A stretch of DNA of 64,000 nt from Allocatelliglobosispora scoriae (GCF_014204945.1 NZ_JACHMN010000002.1:3619001-3683000); one strand, 5' to 3'; numbered from the stretch's first letter, positions 31,612 through 40,698 are shown. Program-made: numbers and translations. The notes: generated by a model not told the origin, from the letters alone.

Positions 31612-34263
31612 ATGTTCAGGAACCGCATAGCGGGCGTGGTGGTCGGCGCCCTGGTCGCCAATCTCTTCGTGCTCGGGGCGAGCGAACCCGCCGCCGCCGA
31701 CACGACCGAACTCTTCGTCAACAACGGTGTGGGAGCCAACTGCAGCGACACGGGCACGGGCCTGCCGACGCAGCCCTTCTGCACCATCGGCGCGGCCGTG
31801 GCGGTGGTGACCGCCGGGCAGACGATCCGGATCAGCGGGACCTACGCCGAGCAGGTCACGATCACCAAGTCCGGGGCGCCGGGGCAGCCCATCACCCTGC
31901 TGGGCGACTCGACGGCGAAGCTCAGTGGAGCGGGTGTCGGCCTGACGATCGACGGTCAGCACGACATCTCGGTGACGACGCTGAAGATCAAACCAAGCCC
32001 GGGTACGGTGCCGGTCAAACTGGTCGGCTCCACTCGGCTGACGCTCACCTCGGTGCAGGTCAACGACGTCTTGCCGGGCGCACCGCTCGGGACTGCAGGG
32101 GTGAGCCTGGCCGGCGTGACCGACTCGACGCTGAAGAGCGTGTGGGTCAACGCGCTGGCCGTGCCGGGCATCATGCTCGACGCCGATTCGGCGCGGGTGC
32201 TGGTGGCCAACACCCGGATCCAGGCGTTCGGACCGAATGGGTTCGTCACCGCCGTCGAGGTGCACGGCACCGACATCACCGTCGCCAACGGCTTCCTCAA
32301 CAACGTCGGCAAGGGCGTGCTGCTCGCCGCTGACGCGAAGCGGGCGATCGTGGTCAACAACACCGTCGCCAACGCACGGGACATCGGCATCGACAACGTC
32401 GGCGCCACCGGCTCCGCGATCACCAACAACACCGTCTCGCAGGCGTGCGGATCCGGCATCCGGGTCTCCGGCGCCGCGAGCGGAGTGTCGGTGCAGAACA
32501 ACATAGCCTGGCGCAACGGCACTCACTGGGACACCAGCTGCCTGGCTCCGGTCGCGGACCAGGCCAACATCGAGGTCACCGGTGCGGCCGTCGGCGGCAC
32601 GGTCGCGGACTTCAACAGCGTCCAGGCGTACCAGGACACGCCCACGAAGCTCTACCGCTGGAACGGCGTCAACTACGCCACCGTGGCGGCCTTCCGGGAA
32701 GCGTCCGGTCAGGGTACGCACGACCAGCTGAGCGGCCTCTTCGACACCGTCAACCACGACTCGGCCAACTCGGCGGCACCGGGCTGGCCGGCCCTGGACA
32801 AGGACGGGCGGTTCCGCGAGGACGATCCCGGCGCCCCGAACACGGGCAGCGGTCCGTCGGTGATCGCCGACCGGGGCGCGGCCGAGGCGGTGCAGGGAGC
32901 CAAGGCCAGCCTGGTCACCACCTACAGCGACGGGGGTACGACGGTCACCTTCGACGCCTCCGCCACGCAGCCGGGATGGGTGCCCCTCGTGGCCACGCCC
33001 TACCGCTTCATCTTCGGCGACGGCACCGAGGTCACCCAGGCCTCCCCGATCGTCACCCACCACTACGCGCAGCGCACGGGGCAGTCCGCCTATGTCTCCG
33101 TCAGCGACACCAACGGGATCACCACGTCGGCGTCGCGCGGAATCGGCGGCGGGACCTACCTGCCGGTGGGACCGGTCCGGGTGCTCGACACCCGCAACGC
33201 CATCGGCATCGCCACCCGCGTCCCGGTCGCCGCGGGTGCGAGCGTGTCGCTGCAGGTGGCGGGCCTCAACGGGGTTCCCGCCACCGGGCTGGCGGGCGTC
33301 GCCGTCAACGTCACCGTGACGTCGACCGCCGGCTCGGGCTATCTGACGGTCTTCCCCTCCGGTACGCAGCAGCCGATCGTCTCCAACCTCAACTGGTCGG
33401 CGGGGTCGACGACCGCCAACATGGCCGAGGTGCCCGTCGGCGAGGACGGCCGGATCACGCTCGCCAACGGCAGCACCGGTACCGTGCATGTCCTGGTCGA
33501 CCTGCTCGGCTACTACACCAGCGCCGCGGGCGGGCTCTTCACGCCCAGGGGGCCGGTCCGGGTGCTCGACACCCGCTACGCCACCGGCGTCGCCACCACG
33601 ACCCCGGTCCCCGCCGGTGCCACGATCTCCGTCCCCGTGACCGGCGCCAACGGCGTACCGGCGAGTGGGGTGACCGCGGTGGCCCTCAACGTGACGATCA
33701 CGGGTGCGACGGCATCCGGCTACCTCACCGCGTATGCCGACGGGGCGCCCCGGCCGACCGCCTCCAACCTCAACTGGGCGGCCGGCCGGACCGTACCCAA
33801 CATGGTGGTCGTGCCGGTCGTCAACGGCCGGGTGGCGTTCTTCAACGGCGGCACCAGCACGGTGCACGTCCTCGCCGACCTGCTGGGCTACTACAGCCCC
33901 GACGCGGGCGCACCGGTGCAGATCACCCTGCCCTATCGCGTGCTCGACACCCGGACGTGGACCTCGTCGCCCAACCCGCTGGCTCCGCATGAGGCGCGGG
34001 AGCTGGTGCTCTTCGAGCCGACGACGACCGCCACGGCGGTGCTGCTCAACGTCACCGTGACCGGCCCGACGAGCAGCGGCTACCTCACCGCGTACCCGGC
34101 CGGCACGACCATGCCGAACGCCTCCAGCCTCAACTGGGTGGCCGGTCAGACCGTCGCCAACCTGGTGCTCGTCCCGATCGTGAACGGGAAGGTCGCCTTC
34201 TACAACGGCAGCTCGGGGACGACGCACCTCCTCGTCGACTTCGTCGGCTACATCAACATCTGA
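31612..34263 (+). CDS. Large secreted protein: beta-helix, PKD-like domain and three C-terminal repeats
   Basis: 883 residues. Signal peptide (MFRNRIAGVVVGALVANLF, cleavage near AAA-DTT). A right-handed parallel beta-helix region (about 35-330; GTYAEQVTITKSG, IVVNNTVANARDIGIDNVGA) resembles DUF1565/pectate-lyase-like folds. A PKD-like domain (about 425-510, YRFIFGDGTEV) comes before three repeats of about 126 residues (from about 514, 640 and 765), each opening with RVLDTR and ending in LVDLLGYY-like text. That repeat is widespread at the C-termini of actinobacterial secreted proteins; function unknown. No LPXTG signal was seen. Lies between two ECF sigma operons. Confidence 0.85.
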   Translation: MFRNRIAGVVVGALVANLFVLGASEPAAADTTELFVNNGVGANCSDTGTGLPTQPFCTIGAAVAVVTAGQTIRISGTYAEQVTITKSGAPGQPITLLGDSTAKLSGAGVGLTIDGQHDISVTTLKIKPSPGTVPVKLVGSTRLTLTSVQVNDVLPGAPLGTAGVSLAGVTDSTLKSVWVNALAVPGIMLDADSARVLVANTRIQAFGPNGFVTAVEVHGTDITVANGFLNNVGKGVLLAADAKRAIVVNNTVANARDIGIDNVGATGSAITNNTVSQACGSGIRVSGAASGVSVQNNIAWRNGTHWDTSCLAPVADQANIEVTGAAVGGTVADFNSVQAYQDTPTKLYRWNGVNYATVAAFREASGQGTHDQLSGLFDTVNHDSANSAAPGWPALDKDGRFREDDPGAPNTGSGPSVIADRGAAEAVQGAKASLVTTYSDGGTTVTFDASATQPGWVPLVATPYRFIFGDGTEVTQASPIVTHHYAQRTGQSAYVSVSDTNGITTSASRGIGGGTYLPVGPVRVLDTRNAIGIATRVPVAAGASVSLQVAGLNGVPATGLAGVAVNVTVTSTAGSGYLTVFPSGTQQPIVSNLNWSAGSTTANMAEVPVGEDGRITLANGSTGTVHVLVDLLGYYTSAAGGLFTPRGPVRVLDTRYATGVATTTPVPAGATISVPVTGANGVPASGVTAVALNVTITGATASGYLTAYADGAPRPTASNLNWAAGRTVPNMVVVPVVNGRVAFFNGGTSTVHVLADLLGYYSPDAGAPVQITLPYRVLDTRTWTSSPNPLAPHEARELVLFEPTTTATAVLLNVTVTGPTSSGYLTAYPAGTTMPNASSLNWVAGQTVANLVLVPIVNGKVAFYNGSSGTTHLLVDFVGYINI

Positions 34264-34354
34264 CGATGAGCCGGTGCTCCGCGCGACCACTTCGCCGGTC
34301 GTGCGGAGCACCGTTCTAAACTCACCTCCCCGCCCCACCTACGGGAGTTCGCTT

Positions 34355-34885
34355 GTGAGCAGCCAGGACGACTTCGCGGAGTTCTACTCCGTGACCTTCG
34401 CCAGGCTCACAGCACAGCTCTACGCGTACACGGGTGATCACGCTGAGGCACAGGACATGGTCCAGGAGGCCCTCTGCCGGGCGTACACCCGCTGGGACAG
34501 CATCTCGACCTATGCCGACCCGGCCGGCTGGGTGCGCCGGGTCGCCTGGAACATGGCGATCAGCCGCTGGCGGCGAGCCCGGCGCCTGCTGAGCTGGCAC
34601 CGGGAGCTGCTGTCGGAGGACGTCACCGGGCCCTCCGGCGCCCCGATCGATCTGGCCCGGGCGCTCGCGAAGCTCTCCGCCGACCACCGCCAGGCGATCG
34701 TGCTTCATTACCTCGCCGACATGTCGGTGAAGGAGATCGCCGACTTCACCGGTGCCGCCGAGGGCACCGTCAAGGCGTGGCTGCATCGCGGCCGAACCGC
34801 CCTCGGCAAGCTCCTCACCGATCCGGCCGATTTTGAAAGCTCCGACCTCCCTGGTGAGAGCAGCGGGGAGGTCGCGAATGTCTGA
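34355..34885 (+). CDS. ECF RNA polymerase sigma factor (SigE family)
   Basis: 176 residues from GTG, chosen because GGGAG lies 7 bases upstream and the residues before it are not sigma-like. Region 2 (DDFAEFYSVTFARLTAQLYAYTGD, EAQDMVQEALCRAYTRWDSI, PAGWVRRVAWNMAISRWRR) and region 4 (LARALAKLSADHRQAIVLHYLADMS, EIADFTGAAEGTVKAWLHRGR). Typical of the SigE/SigM-like ECF group of actinobacteria. The next gene overlaps it by eight bases, forming a sigma/membrane-partner unit like the one at 29810-31404. Confidence 0.92.
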   Translation: MSSQDDFAEFYSVTFARLTAQLYAYTGDHAEAQDMVQEALCRAYTRWDSISTYADPAGWVRRVAWNMAISRWRRARRLLSWHRELLSEDVTGPSGAPIDLARALAKLSADHRQAIVLHYLADMSVKEIADFTGAAEGTVKAWLHRGRTALGKLLTDPADFESSDLPGESSGEVANV

Positions 34886-35669
34886 TCAGGACAGGCTGCG
34901 CGCTCCCTTCGACGATTTCCGGGACCGCTGCCTCGCCGAGACCGTCCCGCCGGGCGTCGACGCGCTGCGCCGGACCGTCCGCCGCCGCCGGACGACCCGG
35001 GCGATGGTCGCTGCTGGTGTCGCTGCGCTGGTCACGATCGCGGCGATCGCGCTGCCGGGGCTGCGCGCCACCCCGACCCCCACCGAGCCGACCCCGTCGC
35101 CGACGGTCTCGGAGTCGGTGCCGCCCTCACCGACACCGACTCCCACGATGTCGCCGTCCGCATCACCGTCGCACTCGACCGCCCCGGGGTCGCCGCGGGC
35201 CGGGTCGGGCAGCGGCAAGCAGTCGGGCTCCGGCGCCGACCCTTGCTACGTCCGCACGCTCTACTGGGACATCGGCCCCGAGCACTACTACCTGCCGCCG
35301 GGCACGGCACAGAAGTGCCCGTCCATCAAGATCAAGCTGGTCTGGGCCAAGTACGGCTGGAGCCCGGCCGACCAGAAGATCGTGCGGCTCAGCAGCTCGT
35401 CGACCTACCTCACGGCGGCTCGGCCGAGCTTCAACACCCCGGATCTCTCCTCGCCTGACAACAGGTGCAACACGCTGACGGTCCTCATGCGCGGCAACGT
35501 GTCGCTCCCGGCGAGCATCCCCAACTATTTCGTCGACACCAGCAGGGTCTGGACCAGGTTCAACGCCTTCTTCAAGGCGCGCGGGGCGGTCGAGATGCTG
35601 GGCGGTTTCGCCATCGGCAGCGCCACCGATGCGCAGCTCATCGAGGCCTGCGTCAACGCCACCGGATGA
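34878..35669 (+). CDS. Single-pass membrane protein, sigma-factor partner
   Basis: 263 residues. Cytoplasmic N-terminus (MSDQDRLRAPFDDFRDRCLAE), one transmembrane helix (about 42-60, AMVAAGVAALVTIAAIALPG), a long Pro/Thr/Ser linker (about 65-115) and a C-terminal extracytoplasmic domain with Cys residues (DPCYVRTLYW, AQKCPSIKIK, NRCNTLTV, IEACVNATG). No known domain. The overlap with the sigma gene and the topology suggest an anti-sigma factor or signal receptor; this is inference. Ends at a hairpin shared with the convergent acyl-CoA dehydrogenase gene. Confidence 0.72.
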   Translation: MSDQDRLRAPFDDFRDRCLAETVPPGVDALRRTVRRRRTTRAMVAAGVAALVTIAAIALPGLRATPTPTEPTPSPTVSESVPPSPTPTPTMSPSASPSHSTAPGSPRAGSGSGKQSGSGADPCYVRTLYWDIGPEHYYLPPGTAQKCPSIKIKLVWAKYGWSPADQKIVRLSSSSTYLTAARPSFNTPDLSSPDNRCNTLTVLMRGNVSLPASIPNYFVDTSRVWTRFNAFFKARGAVEMLGGFAIGSATDAQLIEACVNATG

Positions 35670-35694
35670 AGGGGAGGGCAGCTGCCCTCCCCTT
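35669..35694. terminator. Bidirectional terminator between convergent genes
   Basis: A 26-base perfect palindrome (AAGGGGAGGGCAG joined to its complement) followed by CCTAAAA, at the stop of the membrane protein gene and 16 bases from the fadE stop. Confidence 0.8.
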
Positions 35695-35709
35695 CCTAAA
35701 ATCCGAGTT

Positions 35710-37557
35710 CTAGAAGACCGACTCGTCGAGGTCCATCAGATCCACCGTGGCGGACTCAATGATCTTGCGGTCGGTGGTGATCCGGGGGAGCACCTCGCTC
35801 GCGAAGAACTTCGCCGCCGCGACCTTGCCGAGGTAGAACGCCCGGTCGGTCTCGGAGACGCCGTCACCGGCGAGCGCCGCGAGCGCCACCGTCGCCTGGC
35901 GCTGGAGCAGCCAGCCGACGACGAGGTCGCCCAGGCCGAGCAGCAGGCGCCGCGAGTGCAGGCCGACCTTGTAGACCGCCCGCTCGTCGCCGCCGGCCGC
36001 CTCGGCGAGCCAGCCGGTCATGGTGCCGAGCGCGCCCTGGATGTCGGTGAGCGCGGTCGTCAGCGACTCGCGCTCCTCCTTGAGCTCACCATCAGAACCC
36101 TCCGCCAGGTACGCCGAGATCTCGCCGGCCACCGTCAGCAGCGCCCGGCCACCGTCCTTCACGATCTTGCGGAAGAAGAGGTCGAGGCTCTGGATGGCGG
36201 TGGTTCCCTCGTAGAGGGAGTCGATCTTCGCGTCGCGGACGTACTGCTCCAGCGGGTAGTCCTGGAGGAATCCGGAGCCGCCGAAGGTCTGCAGGGCCTC
36301 GGAACCGAGCAGCTCGAAGGCGCGCTCCGAACCGCAGGCCTTGACGAGGGGGAGGAGCAGGTCGTTGACCTTCTCCGCCTTCTTCGCGGCCTTCTCGTCG
36401 CCGGCCGTCGCGGCGAGGTTGGCCTTGTCGGCCCAGCCCGCGGCGTAGATGGCGAGTGCGCGCAGGCCCTCGGCGTATGACTTCTGCAGCATCAGCGAGC
36501 GGCGCACGTCGGGGTGGTGCGTGATCGTGACCCGGGGTGCCGTCTTGTCCGCCATCTGCAGCAGGTCGGAGCCCTGGACCCGCTCCTTCGCATACTCCAG
36601 CGCGTTCAGGTAACCGGTGGAGAGCGTCGCGATCGCCTTGGTGCCGACCATCATCCGGGCGTTCTCGATGATGAGGAACATCTGCCGGATGCCCTCGTGC
36701 ACCTCACCGAGCAGCCAGCCCTGCGCCGGGACGCCGTGCCCGCCGAAGGTCATCTCGCAGGTCGCGGAGACCTTGAGACCCATCTTGTGCTCGACGTTGG
36801 TGGCGAAGACGCCGTTGCGCTCGCCCAGGTTGCCCTCGGCGTCGAAGTGGAACTTCGGTACGAGGAAGAGCGACAGACCCTTGGTTCCCGGACCACCCGC
36901 ACCGGGCGTGTCCACGGGACGGGCCAGCACGTAGTGAATGATGTTCTCGGAGAGGTCGTGCTCACCCGAGGTGATGAAGCGCTTGACGCCCTCGATGTGC
37001 CAGGAGCCGTCGGCCTGCGGGATCGCCCTGGTCCGGGCGGCGCCGACGTCGGAGCCGGCGTCGGGCTCGGTCAGCACCATCGTGGCGGCCCAGCGCTTCT
37101 CGACGAAGATCTTGGCCCATTCGCGCTGCGCGTCGGTGCCCTCGGACTGGATCGTCCGGGCGAAGGACGGACCGCAGGAATACATCCAGATCGCCGGGTT
37201 GGACCCCAGGATCATCTCGGCGAGCGACCACCAGAACGCGCGGGGCGCCAGGGTGCCGTTGAGCTCGCTCGGGATGTCGAGGCGCCAGAACTCCGAGTCC
37301 ATGAACGTGTCGAAGGACTTCTTGAAGCTGGTCGGCAGCTTCACCGTGTGGGTGGCGGCGTCGAAGACCGGCGGATTGCGATCGGCGTCGGCGAAGCTCG
37401 CCGCCAGATCCACCCGGCTGAGCCGGTCGACCTCGGCGAGGATGCCGCGCGCGCTGTCGGTGTCGACGTCGGCGAAGGGTCCCTCGCCGAGGTGGTTGTC
37501 GAAGACCTCGAAGAGGTTGAACTCCAGGTCCCGCAGGTTGCTCTTGTAATGGGTCAT
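35710..37557 (-). CDS. Acyl-CoA dehydrogenase, FadE5-like
   Basis: 615 residues, longer than classical members and matching the FadE5-type subgroup with an added C-terminal domain. N-terminal helical part, middle beta domain with [15 protein letters not shown] and [18 protein letters not shown]-binding helical domain ([55 protein letters not shown]) and the C-terminal extension after about 480. It oxidises acyl-CoA thioesters and hands electrons to ETF, whose membrane acceptor may be the EtfD-like protein at 6010. The ATG was chosen over one 36 bases upstream because an AGGGGACGG site precedes it and [10 protein letters not shown] is the usual start. Confidence 0.92.
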   Translation of the reverse strand: MTHYKSNLRDLEFNLFEVFDNHLGEGPFADVDTDSARGILAEVDRLSRVDLAASFADADRNPPVFDAATHTVKLPTSFKKSFDTFMDSEFWRLDIPSELNGTLAPRAFWWSLAEMILGSNPAIWMYSCGPSFARTIQSEGTDAQREWAKIFVEKRWAATMVLTEPDAGSDVGAARTRAIPQADGSWHIEGVKRFITSGEHDLSENIIHYVLARPVDTPGAGGPGTKGLSLFLVPKFHFDAEGNLGERNGVFATNVEHKMGLKVSATCEMTFGGHGVPAQGWLLGEVHEGIRQMFLIIENARMMVGTKAIATLSTGYLNALEYAKERVQGSDLLQMADKTAPRVTITHHPDVRRSLMLQKSYAEGLRALAIYAAGWADKANLAATAGDEKAAKKAEKVNDLLLPLVKACGSERAFELLGSEALQTFGGSGFLQDYPLEQYVRDAKIDSLYEGTTAIQSLDLFFRKIVKDGGRALLTVAGEISAYLAEGSDGELKEERESLTTALTDIQGALGTMTGWLAEAAGGDERAVYKVGLHSRRLLLGLGDLVVGWLLQRQATVALAALAGDGVSETDRAFYLGKVAAAKFFASEVLPRITTDRKIIESATVDLMDLDESVF

Positions 37558-37601
37558 TGCCGTCCCCTGCACAGAAATTGCCGTCTGGTACATCGAGAGT
37601 A

Positions 37602-37615
37602 TTACTCATCGGTAA
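37602..37615. promoter_or_regulatory. Putative TetR-type operator before fadE
   Basis: TTACTCATCGGTAA, 45-58 bases before the fadE ATG. It matches TTACTTAACGGTAA before etfD (5946-5959) at 12 of 14 bases. A TetR repressor of fatty-acid catabolism such as mycobacterial FdmR is a possible binder; no such gene is in the window. Confidence 0.55.
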
Positions 37616-37761
37616 CTACGGCAACAAAACTCGGCAACTTGTCTGAATTGCCCTAGAAAATGAGTAGATGTGTGCCGAGAAATGCAACCCGCCACGCCGA
37701 TAAGCGTCACCCGAATTTGGTGTCCTCGTTCCTACATACGAGTAACGAGGAGGAGAAGAAA

Positions 37762-37893
37762 ATGATTGAAACACTCATGAACCGGATGTTCGAGCCGCGC
37801 TACCCCCGCCGCTACGTCGGCAAGCACCGGGCCGCCTCGACCCTGCCTCAGCTCGGCTTCGCGGTCCGCCGTCGACAGGACGCGATCGCCTGA
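37762..37893 (+). CDS. 43-residue Arg-rich peptide gene
   Basis: MIETLMNRMFEPRYPRRYVG at the start, 43 residues, strongly basic in the second half (GFAVRRRQDAIA). No family recognised and no signal peptide; an amphipathic N-terminal helix is possible. Support comes from an excellent ribosome-binding site (GAGGAGGAG, 9-10 bases before ATG) in an otherwise AT-richer leader. Its stop lies 1 base before the convergent PP2C gene end. The upstream open frame was rejected because the Shine-Dalgarno defines the inner ATG. Confidence 0.6.
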   Translation: MIETLMNRMFEPRYPRRYVGKHRAASTLPQLGFAVRRRQDAIA

Positions 37894-37894
37894 C

Positions 37895-39034
37895 TCAGCT
37901 CTGGTCGGCCCCGACTTCCCAGCTCGGCACGGCCGCCGCAGTCAGACCCTGCTGGGGACCCGCGTACTCCAGCAGCACCAGTGCGATGTCATCGTCGAGC
38001 CGCCCGTGCACCCATTCGGCCAGGGCGGATTCGACCGAGGCCAGCCCGTCGCTGACGGAGCCGTGCCCCAGCAGCCGCCAGGCGCGATCAGCGATCGGGA
38101 AGAAGGCACCGTCGCGCCGCGCCTCGGCCAGGCCATCCGTGAAGAGCAGCAGCCGGTCGCCCGGCTCCAAGCGCTCGACCCGGGCCTTCACCGAGGGAAC
38201 GAAGCCCAGCGGCGGCGCCGGCGACGGCGGGTCCAGGGAGATCACCTCGCCGCGGCGCAGCAGCAGCGGTGCCGGATGCCCGCAGTTGACCACCGTCAGC
38301 GTTCCGCCGCGCTCCTCGACCAGCACCGCCGTGACGAAATCCTCGTCACCCACGTTGCGGGAGACCGCCCGGTCCAGGTCGGTCACGATCGCGCGCAGAT
38401 CGGCCCGGTCATAGGCCACGTGCCGGTAGCTGCCGAGCACGATGCTCGCGAGCCGGACCGCGTCCAGGCCCTTGCCCTTCACATCACCGATGATGATGCG
38501 TACGCCATAGGGCGTGTCGACCGCCTCGTAGAGGTCCCCGCCGATGTCGGCGGCGACCGTGGCGGAGATGTATCGTCCGGCGATCGCCAGCGAACCCAGT
38601 CGCGGGCCGAGAGGTCGCAGCACCGCCTGCTGTGCCACATCGGCGAGGCGGGAGAGCTCGGCGATCCGCTCGGCCTGCCGCTGCCGCAGGGTGGCCGCCG
38701 TCGCCGCGAGGGCCGTGGCACCGCCGATGCCGAAGACGTTCAGCACCGTCGACATGCTGGGGGCATCCCCGAGCAGCGCGAACAGCGTACCCACAGCAGT
38801 GGCCAGACCACCCACGACCAGGACCGTCCGCCAGGAGGCGAACGCGGCCGCGAGGAACGGCGCGGTCGCCATGAGGCCGATGTAGTGACCCTGCGCCCCG
38901 TCGAGTGCCTCGACCACGCTCAGGAAAACGAGCAGCGCGACAGCCGCGCCGAGTCCGGCGCGGGTCCCAGGGGTGACCGGGCGTCGACCCGGCAACTGCA
39001 GTCTCGTGATTACGGCACAAGCATGACTGATCAC
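37895..39034 (-). CDS. Membrane PP2C/SpoIIE-family protein phosphatase
   Basis: 379 residues. Three or four membrane helices in residues about 25-125 (LGAAVALLVFLSVVEAL, GLMATAPFLAAAFA, VVGGLATAVGTLFALLG, VFGIGGATALAATAATL) and a short coiled linker lead to a SpoIIE/RsbU-type phosphatase domain (about 145-365). Metal and active-site motifs: ADIGGDLYEAV, IIIGDVKGKGLDA, VNCGHPAP, LLFTDGLAEAR and DDDIALVLLE. Such phosphatases act on anti-anti-sigma factors or other Ser/Thr-phosphorylated proteins. The sensory input is probably membrane-linked. The start is 78 bases from three inverted copies of the dispersed repeat. Confidence 0.88.
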   Translation of the reverse strand: MISHACAVITRLQLPGRRPVTPGTRAGLGAAVALLVFLSVVEALDGAQGHYIGLMATAPFLAAAFASWRTVLVVGGLATAVGTLFALLGDAPSMSTVLNVFGIGGATALAATAATLRQRQAERIAELSRLADVAQQAVLRPLGPRLGSLAIAGRYISATVAADIGGDLYEAVDTPYGVRIIIGDVKGKGLDAVRLASIVLGSYRHVAYDRADLRAIVTDLDRAVSRNVGDEDFVTAVLVEERGGTLTVVNCGHPAPLLLRRGEVISLDPPSPAPPLGFVPSVKARVERLEPGDRLLLFTDGLAEARRDGAFFPIADRAWRLLGHGSVSDGLASVESALAEWVHGRLDDDIALVLLEYAGPQQGLTAAAVPSWEVGADQS

Positions 39035-39111
39035 GCGGTGGATCTGAGAGAGGTTGACCTTACGTCTGACCTCATTATGTCCACCCGGATGAACTGCCGC
39101 AGGTGGTGTCT

Positions 39112-39326
39112 CTGGGTCGCTTCGCTCCGCGCGCCCCTGTGTGACGCCTTCCCTCGTCGCTCTATTGCTGGGTCGCTTCGCTCCGCGCGCCCCTGTGCGA
39201 CGCCTTCCCTCGTCGCTCTATTGCTGGGTCGCTTCGCTCCGCGCGCCCCTGTGCGACGCCTTCCCTCGTCGCTGCGCTCCTCAGTCCAGGCGTCGCGGCG
39301 CGCTCCGCGAAGCTCCTGTGTTCCGC
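39112..39326 (-). repeat. Dispersed repeat, inverted copies: two truncated 56-bp units and one full unit
   Basis: Units begin CTGGGTCGCTTCGCTCCGCG at 39112, 39168 and 39224. The first two stop after 56 bp (ending in TCTATTG) and the third continues over the whole 103-bp unit seen at 16684-16889, in opposite orientation. These units fill the 307-bp gap between the PP2C and hemolysin III genes; no gene is present there. Confidence 0.9.
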
Positions 39327-39341
39327 GAAGCTCTGGTGAGA

Positions 39342-40016
39342 TCAGGCGAAGACGGCGAAGTAGATCGCGATGTGGTGGCAGATCGCCGCGATCAGCGTGC
39401 ACGCGTGGAAGAACTCGTGGTGTCCGAAGACGGTCGGCCACGGGTTGGGGCGGCGCAGCGCGTAGAAGATCGCACCGACGCTGTAGGCGAGGCCGCCCAC
39501 TGCTAGCAGCACCAATGCGGCCACGCCGCCGGAGTGCATGATGTCGGGGAGCACCGCGACCGCGACCCAGCCGAGCGCCAGATAGAGGGGTGCGGTGACC
39601 CAGCGCGGGGCGTGCGGCCAGACCAGCGAGATGACGGCACCGGCGAGCGCGCCGGTCCACACGATGATGAGCAGCAGCTTTCCCTTGTCGGGCGGCAGCA
39701 GCAGCGCGCAGAACGGGGTGTAGGTGCCCGCGATGAAGATGAAGATCATGGCGTGATCGAGCCTGCGCATGGTCTTGTAGCCGCGCTCGCTCCACCAACG
39801 ACGGTGATAGAGGGCGCTGATCCCGAAGAGGCCGCAGACGGTCAGGCTGTAGATCGCGGTGCTCACCAGCGCGGCCGTGCTCGCCTGCGCGGCGGCGATC
39901 GAGACGAGCACGATGCCGCAGGCCACCGCGACGAAGAAGGCATAGGTGTGCAGCCAGCCGCGCATGCGCGGTTTGCCTTGGTCGACGGGCTTCACCCGGG
40001 GGCGTGTCTGGGTCAC
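39342..40016 (-). CDS. trhA: Hemolysin III / PAQR-family membrane protein (TrhA/YqfA-like)
   Basis: 224 residues with seven membrane helices. Family motifs: RGWLHTYAFF near the N-terminus, SALYHRRWWSERGYKTMRRLDHAMIFIFIAGTYTPF (in part) containing the conserved SxxYH and DH, and HHEFFHACTLIAAICHHIAIYF with metal-binding His residues at the end. Bacterial members influence membrane lipid homeostasis and fluidity and are distantly related to adiponectin receptors; hemolytic activity is not established for most. It diverges from pxpB across 64 bases that contain TACGGTATCGTA. Confidence 0.9.
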   Translation of the reverse strand: MTQTRPRVKPVDQGKPRMRGWLHTYAFFVAVACGIVLVSIAAAQASTAALVSTAIYSLTVCGLFGISALYHRRWWSERGYKTMRRLDHAMIFIFIAGTYTPFCALLLPPDKGKLLLIIVWTGALAGAVISLVWPHAPRWVTAPLYLALGWVAVAVLPDIMHSGGVAALVLLAVGGLAYSVGAIFYALRRPNPWPTVFGHHEFFHACTLIAAICHHIAIYFAVFA

Positions 40017-40028
40017 CCTTACAGGTTA

Positions 40029-40040
40029 CGGTATCGTAGG
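40029..40040. promoter_or_regulatory. Palindrome in trhA-pxpB divergent promoter
   Basis: TACGGTATCGTA, nearly perfect inverted repeat (TACG/CGTA), flanked by a GGTTAC direct repeat on each side. Candidate regulator site for one or both genes; low certainty. Confidence 0.35.
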
Positions 40041-40080
40041 TTACTCGCGCGTAGGGTGTGCGAGGCCTCACCATCGACGA

Positions 40081-40698
40081 GTGGTAAACATCCGCCGAGC
40101 CGGCACGGACGCCCTGCTCCTGGAGGTCGACGCCCCGCACACGTGGTTTGCGGCGATCGATGCCGCCCGCGCCCGGGGCGAGATCGAGTGCAGAGAGCTC
40201 GTGCCCGGCGCGCAGACCCTGCTCATCATCGGTGTCGATCCCGATGATCCGGTGCTCGGAGCCCTCATCGACTCGACCGCCAAGGCACTCACCTGCCCCT
40301 TCGTCTCCTCCGTCGAGGAGACCGCGGTGCTGCCGCTGGAGATCGCGGTGCGCTGGGACGGGCCGGACCTCGACGAGGTCGGCACTGTCTGGGGCTGCGA
40401 CCCGATCGCGGTGATGCGGGAGACCGTCTTCACCGTCGCGTTCGGGGGGTTCGCGCCCGGATTCGCCTACCTGACCGGGCTCGCCGAGAAATGGCACCTC
40501 GCCAGGCGGCCTACGCCACGGGCCAGCGTGCCGGTCGGTTCGGTCGCCGTCGCCGGGGCCTACGCCGGGATCTATCCGCGGTCCACCCCCGGCGGGTGGC
40601 ACCTCCTCGGCTCCACCGACGCGGTCCTCTTCGATGTCGAACGGCAGCCGCCGGCGCTGCTCCTGCCCGGGATGACGGTAAGGATGATCGATGCTTAG
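40081..40698 (+). CDS. pxpB: 5-oxoprolinase subunit PxpB
   Basis: 205 residues from GTG (MVNIRRAGTDALLLEV). KipI-type domain: family text PFVSSVEETAVLPLEIAVRWDGPDLDEVG, FTVAFGGFAPGFAYLTGL, PTPRASVPVGSVAVAGAYAGIYPRSTPGGWHLLG (in part). With PxpA and PxpC it forms the ATP-dependent 5-oxoprolinase that opens pyroglutamate to glutamate, a housekeeping repair step. No strong Shine-Dalgarno; the start is set by homology. Overlaps pxpC by eight bases. Confidence 0.92.
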   Translation: MVNIRRAGTDALLLEVDAPHTWFAAIDAARARGEIECRELVPGAQTLLIIGVDPDDPVLGALIDSTAKALTCPFVSSVEETAVLPLEIAVRWDGPDLDEVGTVWGCDPIAVMRETVFTVAFGGFAPGFAYLTGLAEKWHLARRPTPRASVPVGSVAVAGAYAGIYPRSTPGGWHLLGSTDAVLFDVERQPPALLLPGMTVRMIDA

